In this document: piece after piece, positions 34,185 through 45,309 of the stretch
How the letters are laid out: every line of letters starts with the position of its first letter
How positions within the stretch are numbered: the first letter of the stretch is position 1
From: Periplaneta americana
Taxonomy: Eukaryota > Arthropoda > Insecta > Blattodea > Blattidae
Direction: 5' to 3'
DNA length: 64,000 nt
Assembly: GCF_040183065.1 (NCBI RefSeq)
Contig: NC_091119.1
Location: forward strand, 68,514,392 to 68,578,391
Translations under genes and position numbers: made by a program
The notes under the pieces: model-generated
What the model was told of the DNA's origin: nothing
The model's database searches: none
What the model saw: only the letters and a program-made list of their open reading frames with translations

Positions 34185-35683
34185 GTGTATCATTATACCA
34201 ACGAGTTAGATACTATAGAGAGGACAAAGACCTCAGAAAGTTGAAGATAATTGAACATTGGTCCGCCATGTTTCGGTTAGTCAAAACAAAGGGGCGTGGC
34301 TCGGATGTTGTAGGAAATGACTGTGATGAAGTTAGTATTATTGTGAATTGAGTTACATATTAAGACTATGTTAATAAGTAAAAAGTAAAATACACACAAA
34401 ACTTTACGTTTTATAACAGCTGTAGGCCTATGTTTTATTAGTTTCGCTAAATATAGCCCTGATATTAAATGACAAGATATACTCGATGCAATCAAAGCAA
34501 AGCACCTAAAGAGGATGAATTTAATCGGCAGAAGAAAAATAAATAATTTTTTGACTTCGTCACAAATTTAATTACCTTACAGCTAATCTAACTTAATATG
34601 AAATTATGTAATTCTGTGCTCACCAGGTGATTTCAAGAGAGACGACGTATGTAACTAATAGGAGTAAAATATAGGAAAGGTAGTGGCGAAAATTAAAAAA
34701 AAATATCCAGTAATTAAGTTATTGAGAAAAATTCGTTTGAAATTGGAATTAAGACAGAGAACTTTTGAAAACTGCAATTATTAAAACTACAAATAACCTC
34801 TTAGCATGCAACATAATAATTAAAGAATGACACTAATAGAAAGTTACTCATGATCATAACTCACCACATTTATTGAAACGATAAGATACTTACGATTAAC
34901 ATTGTTATCGGAAACAACAGTAGCCACAGATAGGTACACTTCTTTTTGCGTGATGGAGACATCATGTGGTCTAATATAATTTTAAACAAATATTGTCGCG
35001 TGATGGAGACATCGTGTAGTCTAATATAATTTGAAACAAACATTGATCTCACACGTGTCTCGCAACTAGGCAGAGACTTTTGCAGAATAAAACTGTTCTT
35101 ACATTATTTTGAACAATAATGACAAATTGTGTGTGATGCAAGTACTAACTTTCCTCTTTGTTAACAAAAAGAGCCCTACGCATTAATAAAAAGAAAATTG
35201 GAGCAGGCCCTATAAACACAATAAATACTAAACTCTTGATGGTACAAACTTATTAATACAGATATTTCGCTTATGCTCAGTCCGTCTTATCTTATAATTC
35301 TCTGCGGCAATGGTACCTGTATTGAGAGGGTTTAATTATCCAGCAACGAATATTATGATTTACGGTACATTTCATTTAAATCCGAGGGAATGAGACATTT
35401 TTGGAAATTTTAAAGTCTTAATTATTACTTTTTCATTTATAAATCAGCTTTTTACAAAACCTATAGCGAAATGTTTAAATTAAATATTGATGTATCTGAA
35501 ATATATAATACATGTACCAACTCGTTGCAGTGTACCTTTGATAAGCACTCCTTGCGGAGGCTGGCGGTACTATAGACCGCCATGTTTTTTAGGGAACGAT
35601 CCATAGTACCGTTGGCCTCCGCAGGGAGCGCTTATCAGAGGTCTTCAGCCTCTCTATAGTATCTAACTCGTTGCATTATACAC
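34185..35683. mobile_element. 1.5-kb non-coding element with ~45-bp inverted ends
   Basis: A perfect 24-bp inverted pair lies at 34,200-34,223 and 35,649-35,672 (containing ACGAGTTAGATACTATAG), extended outward by GTGTAT...ATTAT and inward by AAGACCTC. The interior is AT-rich without an ORF, so this is a non-autonomous element. Confidence 0.75.
35539..35637. repeat. Strong hairpin near the element's right end
   Basis: TGATAAGC...TGCGGAGGC...CGGTACTAT pairs with ATAGTACCG...GCCTCCGCA...GCTTATCA: a stem of about 35 bases with few mismatches and a ~30-base loop. Confidence 0.85.
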
Positions 35684-36177
35684 GCAGTTTTAAGAGAACG
35701 GAAAGTCGTAGAAACTTGCGATTTTCACTGTTATATTTCTCTAAACGAAACCTTTATTTTGAACACCTCTTTATTTTTAAGTTAACAGGGCTTTTAAGCC
35801 ATAAATGTAACAAAACCATTATGAAAAATTATTTTGTTGCAACTTAAAAGTGTTATATAGACGTAAATGTGTTTAAAAAAAAAAGGCCCGGTTAAGGAAG
35901 TAACTGACATGTGATTTCCCCTGTTTGGACGACCCTGCGACATAACCACTTGGACGGACAGTAGTATGACAACATGTACGTCACCAAACTGTTAACAATA
36001 AGTGAATCATAAAAGTAAAGTCTGAAAAGGAATCAAAAGATGAATTACACAATAACGGTTACTTCTAGTATAGGTACAGTATAACCTAAAAGAAAAATAA
36101 ATTCAGGGAACTGAAATAAAGGAAGTTTAGACTTTTATTTAAAAAATGAAATTAATTTATCCATATTCTTTTATTTA
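35684..36177. other. No recognisable feature
   Basis: AT-rich, ending in TTTTATTTACAG just before the THAP ORF, a possible splice acceptor. Confidence 0.4.
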
Positions 36178-36830
36178 CAGATGACTCCTAAATGTTGTGT
36201 GCTTGTGTGTACCAGCAATTACAGAGCGTACTGTGAGACTGTTATGTCACAGTTCTCAAATTTCCAAATGAAAAGGATAAGTTATGTGGCTAGAAGCTAT
36301 TTGTATACCACGAAATGTCTTCACTTCAACAAAGCATTCAATTGTGTGTATTAAACTGTTTGGAGTAAATGAAGTATCCCTATTAGAATACCATCACTAT
36401 GGAATAAAAGAAACAATAAAAAAATTCCAAGCAAGAAAATAATTGACTTATTTTTAAAGTAGCTTTATTGAGAGATAGTAGTATTCAATGTCTTTATACT
36501 TGTAGAATAAAGAAACAACTTCAACAAATCAAAATTTCAGAAAATATAGAAAAAGAATGGAAGAACTTAACAGATATTTAAAAAAAGGCTGCAGTTGAAA
36601 GTATTGGCCTAAAATATTCTAGGCAGAAGAGAAAATGAAGTATACTAAAATGGGTTGAGGATATCAAAAATGATAAAGCAGAAGCATATCTCCGATTTTT
36701 ACAATAAAAAATTAAAGATGAAATAGAAAATAAAAGAAAGTGGGCAATTGCATCGATTAATGCACAAAATCACTTTATCCCGCCAGATATGCAATAGCTC
36801 TCTCTGCATAATCTGCGGCCCTTTACCGAA
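36178..36830 (+). pseudogene. Second THAP-type transposon remnant
   Basis: After ATTTACAG the plus strand reads MTPKCCVLVCTSNYRAY, giving the first zinc pair. A frameshift follows, then FKFPNEKDK-like sequence and a degraded I-P-R-N-VFTSTKHSIVC region near 36,310-36,350. Further on come IKKQLQQIKISENIEKEWKN (coiled-coil-like) near 36,500 and AAVESIGLKYSRQKRK near 36,590. The order THAP, then helical region fits P-element-like transposon proteins. Several frameshifts and stops are present. It differs from the minus-strand THAP copy at 33.4-34.1 kb, so it is a separate insertion. Confidence 0.55.
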
Positions 36831-36834
36831 ACAA

Positions 36835-36890
36835 AATAATAATAACAATAATAATAATAATAATAGTAATAGTAATAATAATAATAATAA
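36835..36890. repeat. (AAT)n microsatellite at LINE 3' end
   Basis: Read on the minus strand this is the (ATT)n tail that directly follows the LINE 3' UTR. Confidence 0.9.
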
Positions 36891-38743
36891 TGTATGTATG
36901 TGTGTATTTATTTACACTGCAAGTGGGCAAGCACCCGGTGGCAGTGATATACACAATATAAACAATACACAAAAAAAAATGATAAGCAATACACAATAAA
37001 TTTACAATACACAATACAATTATACAATACACAATACAATTTTATACACAATACAATAAGAATACACAATATAATTTAACACAATAATAATAAAACATAA
37101 ATAAAATACCTAATTTTACATTACAACCTACATAATTATGTATAGGCCCTACATAAGTTTCAATAGTCTTTCACTTTATTCTCATCTCACTCACTGTAGT
37201 GGCACTTTGACGCATTTCACTGACACTTTAGGGCACATTTCACTGACACACTATAACACATTTCACTGACACTATAGAACACATTTCATTGACGCTATAA
37301 ATTATCACTGATAGGAACTATTCACTGCACTATAAAACCATAACTTCACTGACTCACCTCGCTTCACTGATACAACAGTTCAAATAAGTAAAATAATTAC
37401 ACCCTTATGCATACTGTACATATAAACAGAACTACATTTAAACTAAACATTTCTAGTCTAAGGCCCTCTTACACGCTTTTTTTTTAAATAATTTACAATT
37501 CAAACCAAGGAAGTAACTCGTCAGGCTAAATAAATATATGTCACCTTAAAAAATTAAAGTTAAATGTCACCTTAATTTTAATTTGCACTTGATACACAAC
37601 TTTTTAAATTATTCTTGAAACTCCTTAAGGAAGGACAGCCGTCAAAGACCGATGCAGGTAGGTCATTCCAATCATTTATAGTTCTATTTAAAAATGAGAA
37701 TTTACCTACATCCGTTTTCTGTTTCCTACATTTGATTTTAAAATCATGATCGTTCCTACCATAGTACGTTGGCTTTTCTAACCGAGCCGTTATGTCTACC
37801 CATGCTTTCTGACCTAGATGTGCTCTATACAATGCTGTTATTCTAGTTTTCCTACGTCTGTTTTCCAAAGTTTCCCATTTAAGTTCTTTTATCGTATCGT
37901 TTCCATCTTCTCTTTTACCTTTAACAAATTTAGCTGCCCTATACTGGATTCTTTCTAAGGAATTTATCTGATATATTCTATAGGGATCCCAACATGTAGT
38001 TCCGTATTCCATTAACGGTCGCATTAACGTTAGATATGCTATTTCCCTCGATTTGGGGCTAGCCTTTCTCAAGATTCTCATAATAAAGTGAAGTGCCATC
38101 CATGCTTTGCCTGTAACATTATCAACATGCTCTCCCCAAGAAAGTTTGGAGTTTAAATACACTCCTAGGTATTTACAACATTGTTCTTGCGGAATTACAA
38201 CACCACTGAATTCGTAATTAAGACTAGTTTCCCCTCGGGTTTTACAAAATGTTATAGATTTACTTTTAGAACCATTTATTTTCATCTTATGCATTAACGC
38301 CCAGTTATAAATTTTATTCAAGTCTGTTTGAATAGCATCTACATCTGAATTATTTCTAATCTTTCTATAGATAATGCAGTCATCTGCAAATAGCCTCACA
38401 TTTGATGTAATATTCTGGCATAGGTCATTTACGTATATTATAAAGAGTAATGGACCCAGAACGCTGCCCTGTGGCACCCCTGAACTTATATTTCCAATTT
38501 CCGATATTACATGACCTACTCTAACTCTCTGGGTTCTACCTTTTAAGAATTCTTGGATCCATAGCACCACTCTTTTATCTATTCCTAGCCTACTTAACTT
38601 ATCTATTAATATGTCATGTGGCACCAAATCAAATGCTTTCGAAAAATCAATCACAACTGCATCGATTCTTCCGCCTCTATCTACCCCTTCAGCTAGATCC
38701 TGAACCAGCGACGTAATTTGACTATCACGTGAGAAGCCTTCCC

Positions 38744-38744
<1 letters not shown>
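36891..38744 (-). mobile_element. 5'-truncated LINE with ATT-type tail
   Basis: Contains the intact C-terminal half of a reverse transcriptase, a 3' UTR of about 690 bp, and a terminal (ATT)n tail. The upstream limit is abrupt, at another AAT tract (38,745-38,792). Confidence 0.8.
37578..38743 (-). CDS. LINE reverse transcriptase, C-terminal part
   Basis: The frame is uninterrupted from the truncation point to the stop. RT palm motifs are all present: motif A (VVIDFSKAFDLVPHD), motif B (SSGVPQGSVLGPLLF, INVNDL-like FIIYVNDL), motif C with the catalytic pair (VRLFADDCIIYR), then thumb-like GVYLNSKLSWGEHV and LMRPLMEYGTTCWDPYR, ending in INDWNDLPASVFDG. This is the layout of Jockey/CR1-type non-LTR reverse transcriptases. 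The N-terminal RT fingers and any endonuclease domain are missing because the copy is 5' truncated. Preserved active-site residues and the lack of stops suggest a fairly recent insertion. Confidence 0.88.

Positions 38745-38792
<48 letters not shown>
38745..38792. repeat. (AAT)n microsatellite
   Basis: Sixteen AAT units abutting the 5' break of the LINE. Confidence 0.95.
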
Positions 38793-38793
<1 letters not shown>

Positions 38794-38885
38794 TATAAAC
38801 TACTAAAAATAGGGATATTGCAATATCAATTACTTCCAAATATTTTCTCGAAATAATTATGGTATTATCATAGTCTAATATCATA

Positions 38886-39091
38886 CAGTCACGAAGCTTG
38901 AGGTGAATTTTTGCATTTCTCTCGATACAACGCTCCAAGCGGTTAGCAACTGAGAGTATTAGGAACAATAGACTCCGCCGGTACTATTTCGTATTGTCTG
39001 TGATGAGGCGATAGTATCGACCCTAGTGGCTAGCAACTAAAGTACAACTGTTATTTGCTAAATATTCCCTACGTATTAAGCTTCGTGACTG
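38886..39091. mobile_element. 206-bp Tc1/mariner-type MITE, copy 1
   Basis: Inverted ends CAGTCACGAAGCTT flanked by TA on both sides (38,884-38,885 and 39,092-39,093). A CAGT start with a TA duplication is the Tc1/mariner signature. No ORF. Confidence 0.85.
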
Positions 39092-39290
39092 TATAGCCTA
39101 TACTAGACTGTGGTGTTTGGATATGAAAACAACTGAATGTTGCATATCAACAAGAATTTGAAGCCTGATTCAATTGTTTATTTGTAAATAATCACAATTT
39201 GTGCCATCAGATTTCACACATCCAAGTTCTAATTTAATTTTAAATTGTGTTTTAACATCAAGATTGCTGTTTTTCATTAATATGCTTTGA

Positions 39291-40520
39291 ATGAACATGC
39301 AGAGGCATCATTTGTCAAGCGATCAGATAGAAATGGTAGTTCGATTAGAGCAGCGAGGTGAACGTCAGGTTGATATAGCAGATTTGATAGGTACATCCCA
39401 GAGTGTGATTTCTAGAGTAGGCCTACTTTCTCGTTTTCGGGGGACAGGTTTGGTAACCAGAAGACCTGGCAGTGGATAAAATCGTAAGGCTACGCCTCGA
39501 CAGGACCAGCAAGAAGAACACAATTTGCTACAGCTAGACATATACAACAAGACCTTCAGAACGTCACTGGCCTTTTGGTATCTGATCAAAAGATTAAGAA
39601 ATAGATTCTGGGAAGAAGGTTTGACGTCCTATAGACCGCTAAGATGTCTATCACTTGAACCTATACATCGCAGACAAAAATTAGCATGGGTCAATCAGAG
39701 GATCGAAGAAGGTATTCTTAGGGGAAATGTCCTTTATACTGGCGAGTCCAGATATTGCCTCTTTAATGACAACAGACGTCAGAGAGTATACAGGTCTGCT
39801 GGCAATCGCAGTTAGCCGCAATATGTCCAACGAGTAGTTTCTTATGGTGGAGAAGGTGTTATGGTTTGGGCAGGTTTGTCCTTAGGCTGTCGAACTGAAC
39901 TTCATATAAACGATGGAGCACTGAGAGGTCAAAGTACGCAGAAGAGATGGCGAGGGAGTGCATTTTTAACAGGCGTGATGCCGTTGGTCAAGAGAGATTT
40001 ATATTTCTTGATGATGATGCACGTGCACATCGAGCTGCAGTAGTTATGGAAGCCCTGGAAGATTTTCAGATCAAAATAAATTAAATTATGATTTATTTAA
40101 AGACGCTCGCAACTGCCGAGTTTATACCAGCGTCGCCGATGTGCCGGGATTTTGTCCCGCAGGGGTTCTTTTACATGCAGTAAATTTACTGATATGGGCC
40201 TGTCGCATTTAAACACACTTAAATGCCATCGACCTGGGCCTGGATCGAACCCGCAACTTCGAGTACAGAAGGCCAGCGCTATACTAACTGCGCTACCCAG
40301 GTCGACTCTTCAGATCAATCATCTTCTACTTCCACCTCGCCCAGACCTAAATGCAATTGAACATGTCTGAGAATTTGCTTCAGAGGCAACTTGACAACCA
40401 TCTACCACACGCAGCTATCATCAGAGATACTACCCATAGCATTCAATGAAATGTCATAAGACCAGATTGATAATTGCATTCGAAGCATGCCAAAGAGATG
40501 TCAAGCTGTTGCAAATGCCC
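39291..40520 (+). pseudogene. Tc1-like transposase pseudogene with nested SINE
   Basis: The plus strand gives an N-terminal helix-turn-helix (LSSDQIEMVVRLEQRGERQV, then TSQSVISRV), QRIEEGILRGNVLYTGESRY where the first catalytic Asp is replaced by Gly, GGEGVMVWAGLSLGCRTELH, then in a shifted frame LDDDARAHRAAVV with the second Asp, EALEDFQ, and after the SINE INHLLLPPRPDLNAIEHV with the catalytic Glu. Layout and spacing fit Tc1 DD34E transposases of about 340 residues. A stop at about 39,478, a frameshift near 40,000, the Asp loss and a stop after IEHV show that it is dead. Terminal repeats were not found. Confidence 0.82.
40074..40308 (-). mobile_element. tRNA-derived SINE nested in Tc1 copy, 9-bp TSD
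   Basis: Minus strand: GTCGACCTGGGTAGCGCAGT (A-box region) at 40,305, B-box GGGTTCGATCCAGG near 40,250, body, then an A/T-rich tail near 40,080. Flanked by TTCAGATCA at 40,065-40,073 and 40,309-40,317. Removing the SINE and one repeat restores the transposase frame EDFQINHLL exactly. Confidence 0.93.
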
Positions 40521-40758
40521 GAGTAAATCAAACTAGTTAATAATGTGACAAAAGACCTGTCAATCTGGTTCTTATTGTAATAAATACTTAACACAGATAC
40601 ATCCCAACTTTTGTCCCTTGTTTTTTTTTTCTTTCTGTTTGGTAGTATTGTGTAACAAATACTCTAGAAAACCTTCAATTTAGTTTATTATTTAATTAGC
40701 CTATATGTAAAAATAAATAACAAGTGATTAAGATTTTTATTTTGATTGCAATGTCCCT

Positions 40759-40816
40759 ATTCATTCATTCATTCATTCATTCATTCATTCATTCATTCAT
40801 TCATTCATTCATTCAT
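40759..40816. repeat. (ATTC)n microsatellite
   Basis: About 14 ATTC units. On the minus strand they form the 3' tail of the adjoining LINE fragment. Confidence 0.97.
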
Positions 40817-41270
40817 TGTTCTGCCCAAGGCCAGGTATTTCACTGCAAAACTAGCGTGTTCCCCAATCTTTCCTATTTCCTGCCTTCCACTTTATTTCCT
40901 CATATGATCCGTATATCTTAATGTCGTCTACCATCTGATATCTTCTTCTGCCCTGAACTCTTCATCCGTTCACCATTTCTTCCAGCGCATCTTTCAGTAG
41001 ACAGTTTCTTCTCAGCCAGTGACCCAACCAATTTCTTTTTCTCTTCATGATCAGTTTCAGCATCATTCTTTCTTCGTCCACTCTTTCCAACACAGCTTCA
41101 TTTCTTATTCTGCCTGTCCAATTCACACTTTCCATTCTTCTCCATATACATATTTCAAATACTTTTCTCTTCACTTCGTCGTAATGTCCATGTTTCTGCC
41201 CTATACAATGCCACACTCCATACGAAACACTTTACAAGTCTCTTCCTGAGTTTTTTTTTTCAGAGGTCCG
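40817..41270 (-). pseudogene. LINE C-terminal fragment, copy 1
   Basis: The minus strand reads FEICIWRRMESVNWTGRIRN then RMMLKLIMKRKRNWLGHWLR and NCLLKDALEEMVNG before breaking, followed by the 3' region and a (GAAT)n tail. I recall this tail as very abundant in cockroach annotation. A second copy is at 50,060-50,520. Only the last about 85 residues are readable. The RT itself is missing through 5' truncation. Confidence 0.75.
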
Positions 41271-41324
41271 CAGAAGATGTTCCTTTTTCTATTAACAATT
41301 TCCTTGGAGAATACATAAAGCTCT

Positions 41325-41363
<39 letters not shown>
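41325..41363. repeat. (ATC)n microsatellite
   Basis: About 13 ATC units preceding more complex repeat-like sequence (41,364-41,480) that is probably the 3' UTR of a further LINE in reverse orientation. Confidence 0.95.
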
Positions 41364-41365
<2 letters not shown>

Positions 41366-41489
41366 TAGCTCGACAACCCATCATGGGTCCTGGCTGTCCA
41401 TAGGAGTTTCCGCCATTCATCCCTATTTCTAGCAACACTCATCCAGTTTTAACCCAATAGTTCTGGCAAGCTCTATCATTAATTATACG

Positions 41490-41951
41490 AAAACTACTTT
41501 CATGGTCCTAACTCGAAGAGGACAATCGGTACCAACTAGATTTACTAATGTCAATAAAATGAAAATTTTAGGGATGGTATTTACATCCAATGTCATGGAT
41601 GTTATACAGATAAACTGGAAGGATATTGTTAGAAAAGTCAGATATGGAATCCAAAGATATCTCAGTCGAAATTTAAATGTTATTCAAAAAGTGTGGCATA
41701 TAAACACGTTTATTTTATCCAAAATATGGTACCTTGGACAAGTTCTTCCGATATCCGAACATACAGCTCAACAAATTGAAAAGATTTTAGGATTCTATTT
41801 ATGGAAAGTTTTCGTATTTCGTATCGCCCGACCTCAGTGCAGATTGTCGATCAAGGAAGGAGGTTTACAGTTGATTAATGTAAAATCTAAATGTGATGCT
41901 GTATTTATAAAAGATATATTACGTGCTGACCACAATATAGACACAGTATAG
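41490..41951 (+). pseudogene. LINE reverse transcriptase, C-terminal region
   Basis: An open plus-strand frame with KMKILGMVFTSNVMDVIQIN, WKDIVRKVRYGIQRYLSRNL, WHINTFILSKIWYLGQVLPI and RIARPQCRLSIKEGGLQLIN. This is the region after the RT palm in several LINE clades: a helical W-x-I block, then a V-x-x-R-x-x-L-P-x-x-x-G-G-L motif. Neither the catalytic FADD box nor the endonuclease is present. The frame is open for 150 codons, which may be chance or youth. The LINE clade is unsure. Confidence 0.6.
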
Positions 41952-43299
41952 TCGGGTAGGCGCTCGGATTTTTCCGTTTGGGGCTCAATTTATTGTTGAA
42001 ATAACAACAGTCAGCTTTCCTTTTATATGGTATCTATGAATCTTTGTTTATTAACCTGTAAGTTAAGAATTAAAATGTATTGTGAAAAACTCATTAATCT
42101 CGTGGAGAAATATTCATTTTTATGACGAAATTTGGTAAATTGTTTTATGAAATTAGGTTCAAGAAAATTACACAGTTCTTGAAACTCAGCTATGATTATA
42201 CGAACAAAACAATAGTGATACAATATTAATAGGCCAAATCTTCATTTCATATAAGGTGACTCAGTATAATCAACGAACACAACACAAAATACTTTCGCGC
42301 CCCGACCACTGATTGGTTCCTATGTTCCCATCTCCTGTGTTTGAGTTATATTGTGAGTGGTGTCGCAGCTGCATGTCATGTCATCATACCTCATTTCCAA
42401 CAACAGTTCGTTCTTGCCCCACCTGCAAATTATATTCTTTCTTCACAGACATATTAATTAGTTTTCGGGTTTTCATATATTATATTTAATTTCCGTGTTT
42501 AGAAAAACAGTACGTTTCCTATTAGGTCTTCATAAAAATATTGGGAACTAATTAACTTAGCGTTCTGTGTGCCACAGAGAGATTTTTTTTGGCTCTGCAG
42601 CCAAGAGGATTCTATTCAAACATTTGTTTACATGCGGAGTCACGTTGTATGGAATGATGATTATATTCTTAATATATTGAGTATTTATCACAAATAATAG
42701 TAACCCCAACACAAACAAGAAATTTAATTGAATGATTACAAAATGTAATCGAACATAGTATATTAGAGAAGTGCGCTAAATTTATTAAGCTAATGGGTTC
42801 GTCTAGTATCGTGCGTTACTGGCGCTATGTTCGTTTCAAGTTTGTCGAGTACGGTAAAGTTCGATGTTCACTCTGCAGGAGGAGGAGATCTGTCGTATTT
42901 GTTTCAACCTGTTATAAAAATATTCGCTATCTTCCATTTCCACCCCTTGCCCTTAACCACACACCAGAAAAAATTTTGGAAATATTCAACAGTTTTTCCC
43001 TCCATTACTGTATCTTGTACAACAATGAAAATTTGTATGTGTAAAAAACTGTCCTTCTGCTATATTAAAAATTATTTTTGCGATTTAAATATATATATAC
43101 ATATATATATTTTTTTCAAAATTCATAATGATGGCCAGTCGTGAAATCTGTTCTGCTCTATACTGTTCACCCAGTATATTAAGAAATTAGGTATGGATAC
43201 TTTCTATAAATAGAGGAAACAGTACGTATATACTGCAAATTGTATCATATGATAGACATAAATATTGTATTCAGAGACTTTCTTACAGTGAAAGACACC
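41952..43299. other. No recognisable feature
   Basis: AT-rich with a GC-richer island at 42,290-42,430 that may be repeat-derived. Open frames at 42,793-43,144 lack motifs. Confidence 0.4.
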
Positions 43300-43764
43300 G
43301 TGAAGATCCAAATATGAAGACATAGGATCACTTTCTCAAGCAGTTTCGCTTAGTCAGAAAGACTTGTGCGATATGATGGTACATGCTAATATTCCGTTCA
43401 ATAAGGTGGAGAAAAAACATTTAAAAGAATTTCTTGAAAATTTCGAGAGTCAACAATATGGAAAAACGTGTTTACCCGCTTGCTATGACGACACTCTAAA
43501 TAACTTGTGTGCGGCTGTAGGGGGAGACGGTAAAATTTGGATTTCTATGAATAAAACGGAAGTTGTTTGTGTCATACTTATCCCAAATCTTATAATGTGT
43601 ATATTGTCACCTTATCGTGCTGCTATTACAAGATCGAGAATGAAAGTCGAAAATATTTTGAAGAAAATGTTGGCAATGCAACTCTGTGCGATATTCCTTA
43701 TTCCCGATATGTACCAGTACCGTCATGTGATATAGAGAGAAGTTCTTCTCGATACAGTGTTTAA
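43300..43764 (+). pseudogene. Internally deleted hAT transposase remnant
   Basis: An N-terminal block (DLCDMMVHANIPFNKVEKKH, then LPACYDDTLNNL and GKIWISMNKTEV) corresponds to the start of the hAT catalytic domain. The usual acidic residue in the IW-S-DET block is replaced by Asn. In another frame, directly after it, comes NVGNATLCDIPYSRYVPVPS with CDIERSSSRYS, the C-terminal dimerisation block. About 300 residues between them are missing, so this is an internal deletion derivative. It resembles the fragment at 7,111-7,422 in family type but is more decayed. Confidence 0.7.
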
Positions 43765-44284
43765 GGGATAATAGGATACTTTTAATACAACAATATATTG
43801 TAACTCATCGTAATTAATTTCATTGTAAGGCAATCAGCACTAAGTGAGCATTATTTTTTCAATATATTAACTTATAATAAGTAAGTTTCTGTAGAAAAGT
43901 ACAAAGTTATGCCTTATAAAGTTAAATATCCAACAAGAAGTAAAATTTGTATTGAAAACAGAATCCTACAAAAAGTGAACACATTTAACTGTTTAGGGTA
44001 CCACCTTTCATACGAAAAAAAAAAAAAAGGATGTTGATACTAAAATTACTAATTTTGTAGAAGTTATCGGCATTAACTTATAAATTCAGTTTTGAAATCT
44101 AATTTTGTACAGAAACATACAAGATTAAAGGTGTAGAACATTTTAGCACGACTTATAGATCAGAAACTTGAACCCGTGGGGGGGGGGGGAGATTCATAGG
44201 AAAATGGTGGGATAAACACTTTGCGATATAAAACGAAATACAGAAATTTTGGAAGAATTGAACGTCCAACTTTATAAAATTGTA
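43765..44284. other. No recognisable feature
   Basis: AT-rich, with an A13 run near 44,018-44,030 and a G10 run near 44,180-44,190. Confidence 0.4.
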
Positions 44285-44410
44285 ATGAATAATTTCAATA
44301 ATTTCAAGGGAAAAATTTTTCCGGGGCCGGGTATCGATCCCGGGACCTCTGGTTGAACGTACCAGCGCTCTACCAACTGAGCTAACCGGGAACTCCACCC
44401 AACACCGTCT
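44285..44410 (-). mobile_element. tRNA-derived SINE-like copy, minus orientation
   Basis: Minus strand: GTTCCCGGTTAGCTCAGTTG, GTAGAGCGCTGGTACGTTCA, then GGTCCCGGGATCGATACCCG and CCCCGGAAAAATTTTTCCCT. A- and B-box-like elements are present. A T-loop of ATCGATA and a missing U33 argue against a working tRNA. Confidence 0.7.
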
Positions 44411-44571
44411 CAACTTTTCCCTTTATATCCACACAACTCTTTATATCCACACAACTCGCGTGGGCTGACGAAACGCCAGAGACCCACATCGAGTGCACAC
44501 AATCTCTGTGTGACTTGGAATTGTGGTTTTCTGTTAACGTACACAGTGACGTATATATTATGCAAATCTAG

Positions 44572-44771
44572 TCTTTCAGGTAAAGCTCCCTGTAAAGCAG
44601 ATTTGAATAATTTCAAGGGAAAAGGTGTCGGGTGGAGTTCCCGGGTAACTCAGTTGGTAGAGCGCTGGTACGTTCAACCAGAGGTCCCGGGATCGATACC
44701 CGGCCCCGGAACAATTTTTCCCTTGAAATTATTCAAATCTGCTATTCAGGGAGCTTTACCTGAAAGACTAG
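44572..44771 (+). repeat. tRNA-like sequence inside a 200-bp palindrome
   Basis: A tRNA-like segment (44,635-44,711), the same family as the copy at 44,285, sits between inverted arms 44,572-44,625 and 44,716-44,771 (AGTCTTTCAGGTAAAGCTCC and AATAATTTCAAGGGAAAA against their complements). Arms of about 54 bp are almost perfect. Confidence 0.85.
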
Positions 44772-45309
44772 ATCTGCTTTATAAAACTGTATTCAAAACT
44801 ACAGAATTAATTGGAAATAGCATGTCGAGAGAGTGCCAACAGAAAGATGGTCAAAGGCGGTAGTGCTACATTACCGCCCTTCTGGACGACGATCTGTTAG
44901 AAGACCATTAAAAGTATTGCATGAGACCATTGAGACCGCAGTAAACTATGCTGGGTTGCAAGAAAGCATTTATAGGTTCGTTAAACACTATCGGTTCTAA
45001 CTGTTCATTTAGCGTCAGTAAGCGATGCAAGAATGATCTTTAAAGCTATTGGTTCGTTAAAGCACTCTGTAAACTATAGGTCGAAAATCGGAGCTGTAAA
45101 CTGTTAGTGAATCGTTAGCCGCCATATTGTACGTAGGCCTATATTTCTTGTTTTTGTGTCTGACAGTATTAAGTAAATTCGTGGAAATCATCAGAAACAG
45201 GTAAGTAAAATGTAATATAACTTACATATCACAATGAACCCGAGATTCATGTGTGTATAGGAAAAGTTTTGTGAATAAAACAATTTTATTACTATTATAG
45301 AATCGTCTG
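44772..45309. other. Possible 5' region of a Harbinger copy
   Basis: GGTTCGTTAAA occurs twice (about 44,978 and 45,049). It might be the element end of the following Harbinger fragment, but a matching right end is only weakly suggested (TCGTTAAAT near 46,555, reverse strand). Confidence 0.3.

Noticed and set aside
44635-44711. Functional tRNA gene
   Set aside because: No T at position 33, an abnormal T-loop and an acceptor mismatch, with repeated copies in opposite orientations; a SINE core is more likely.
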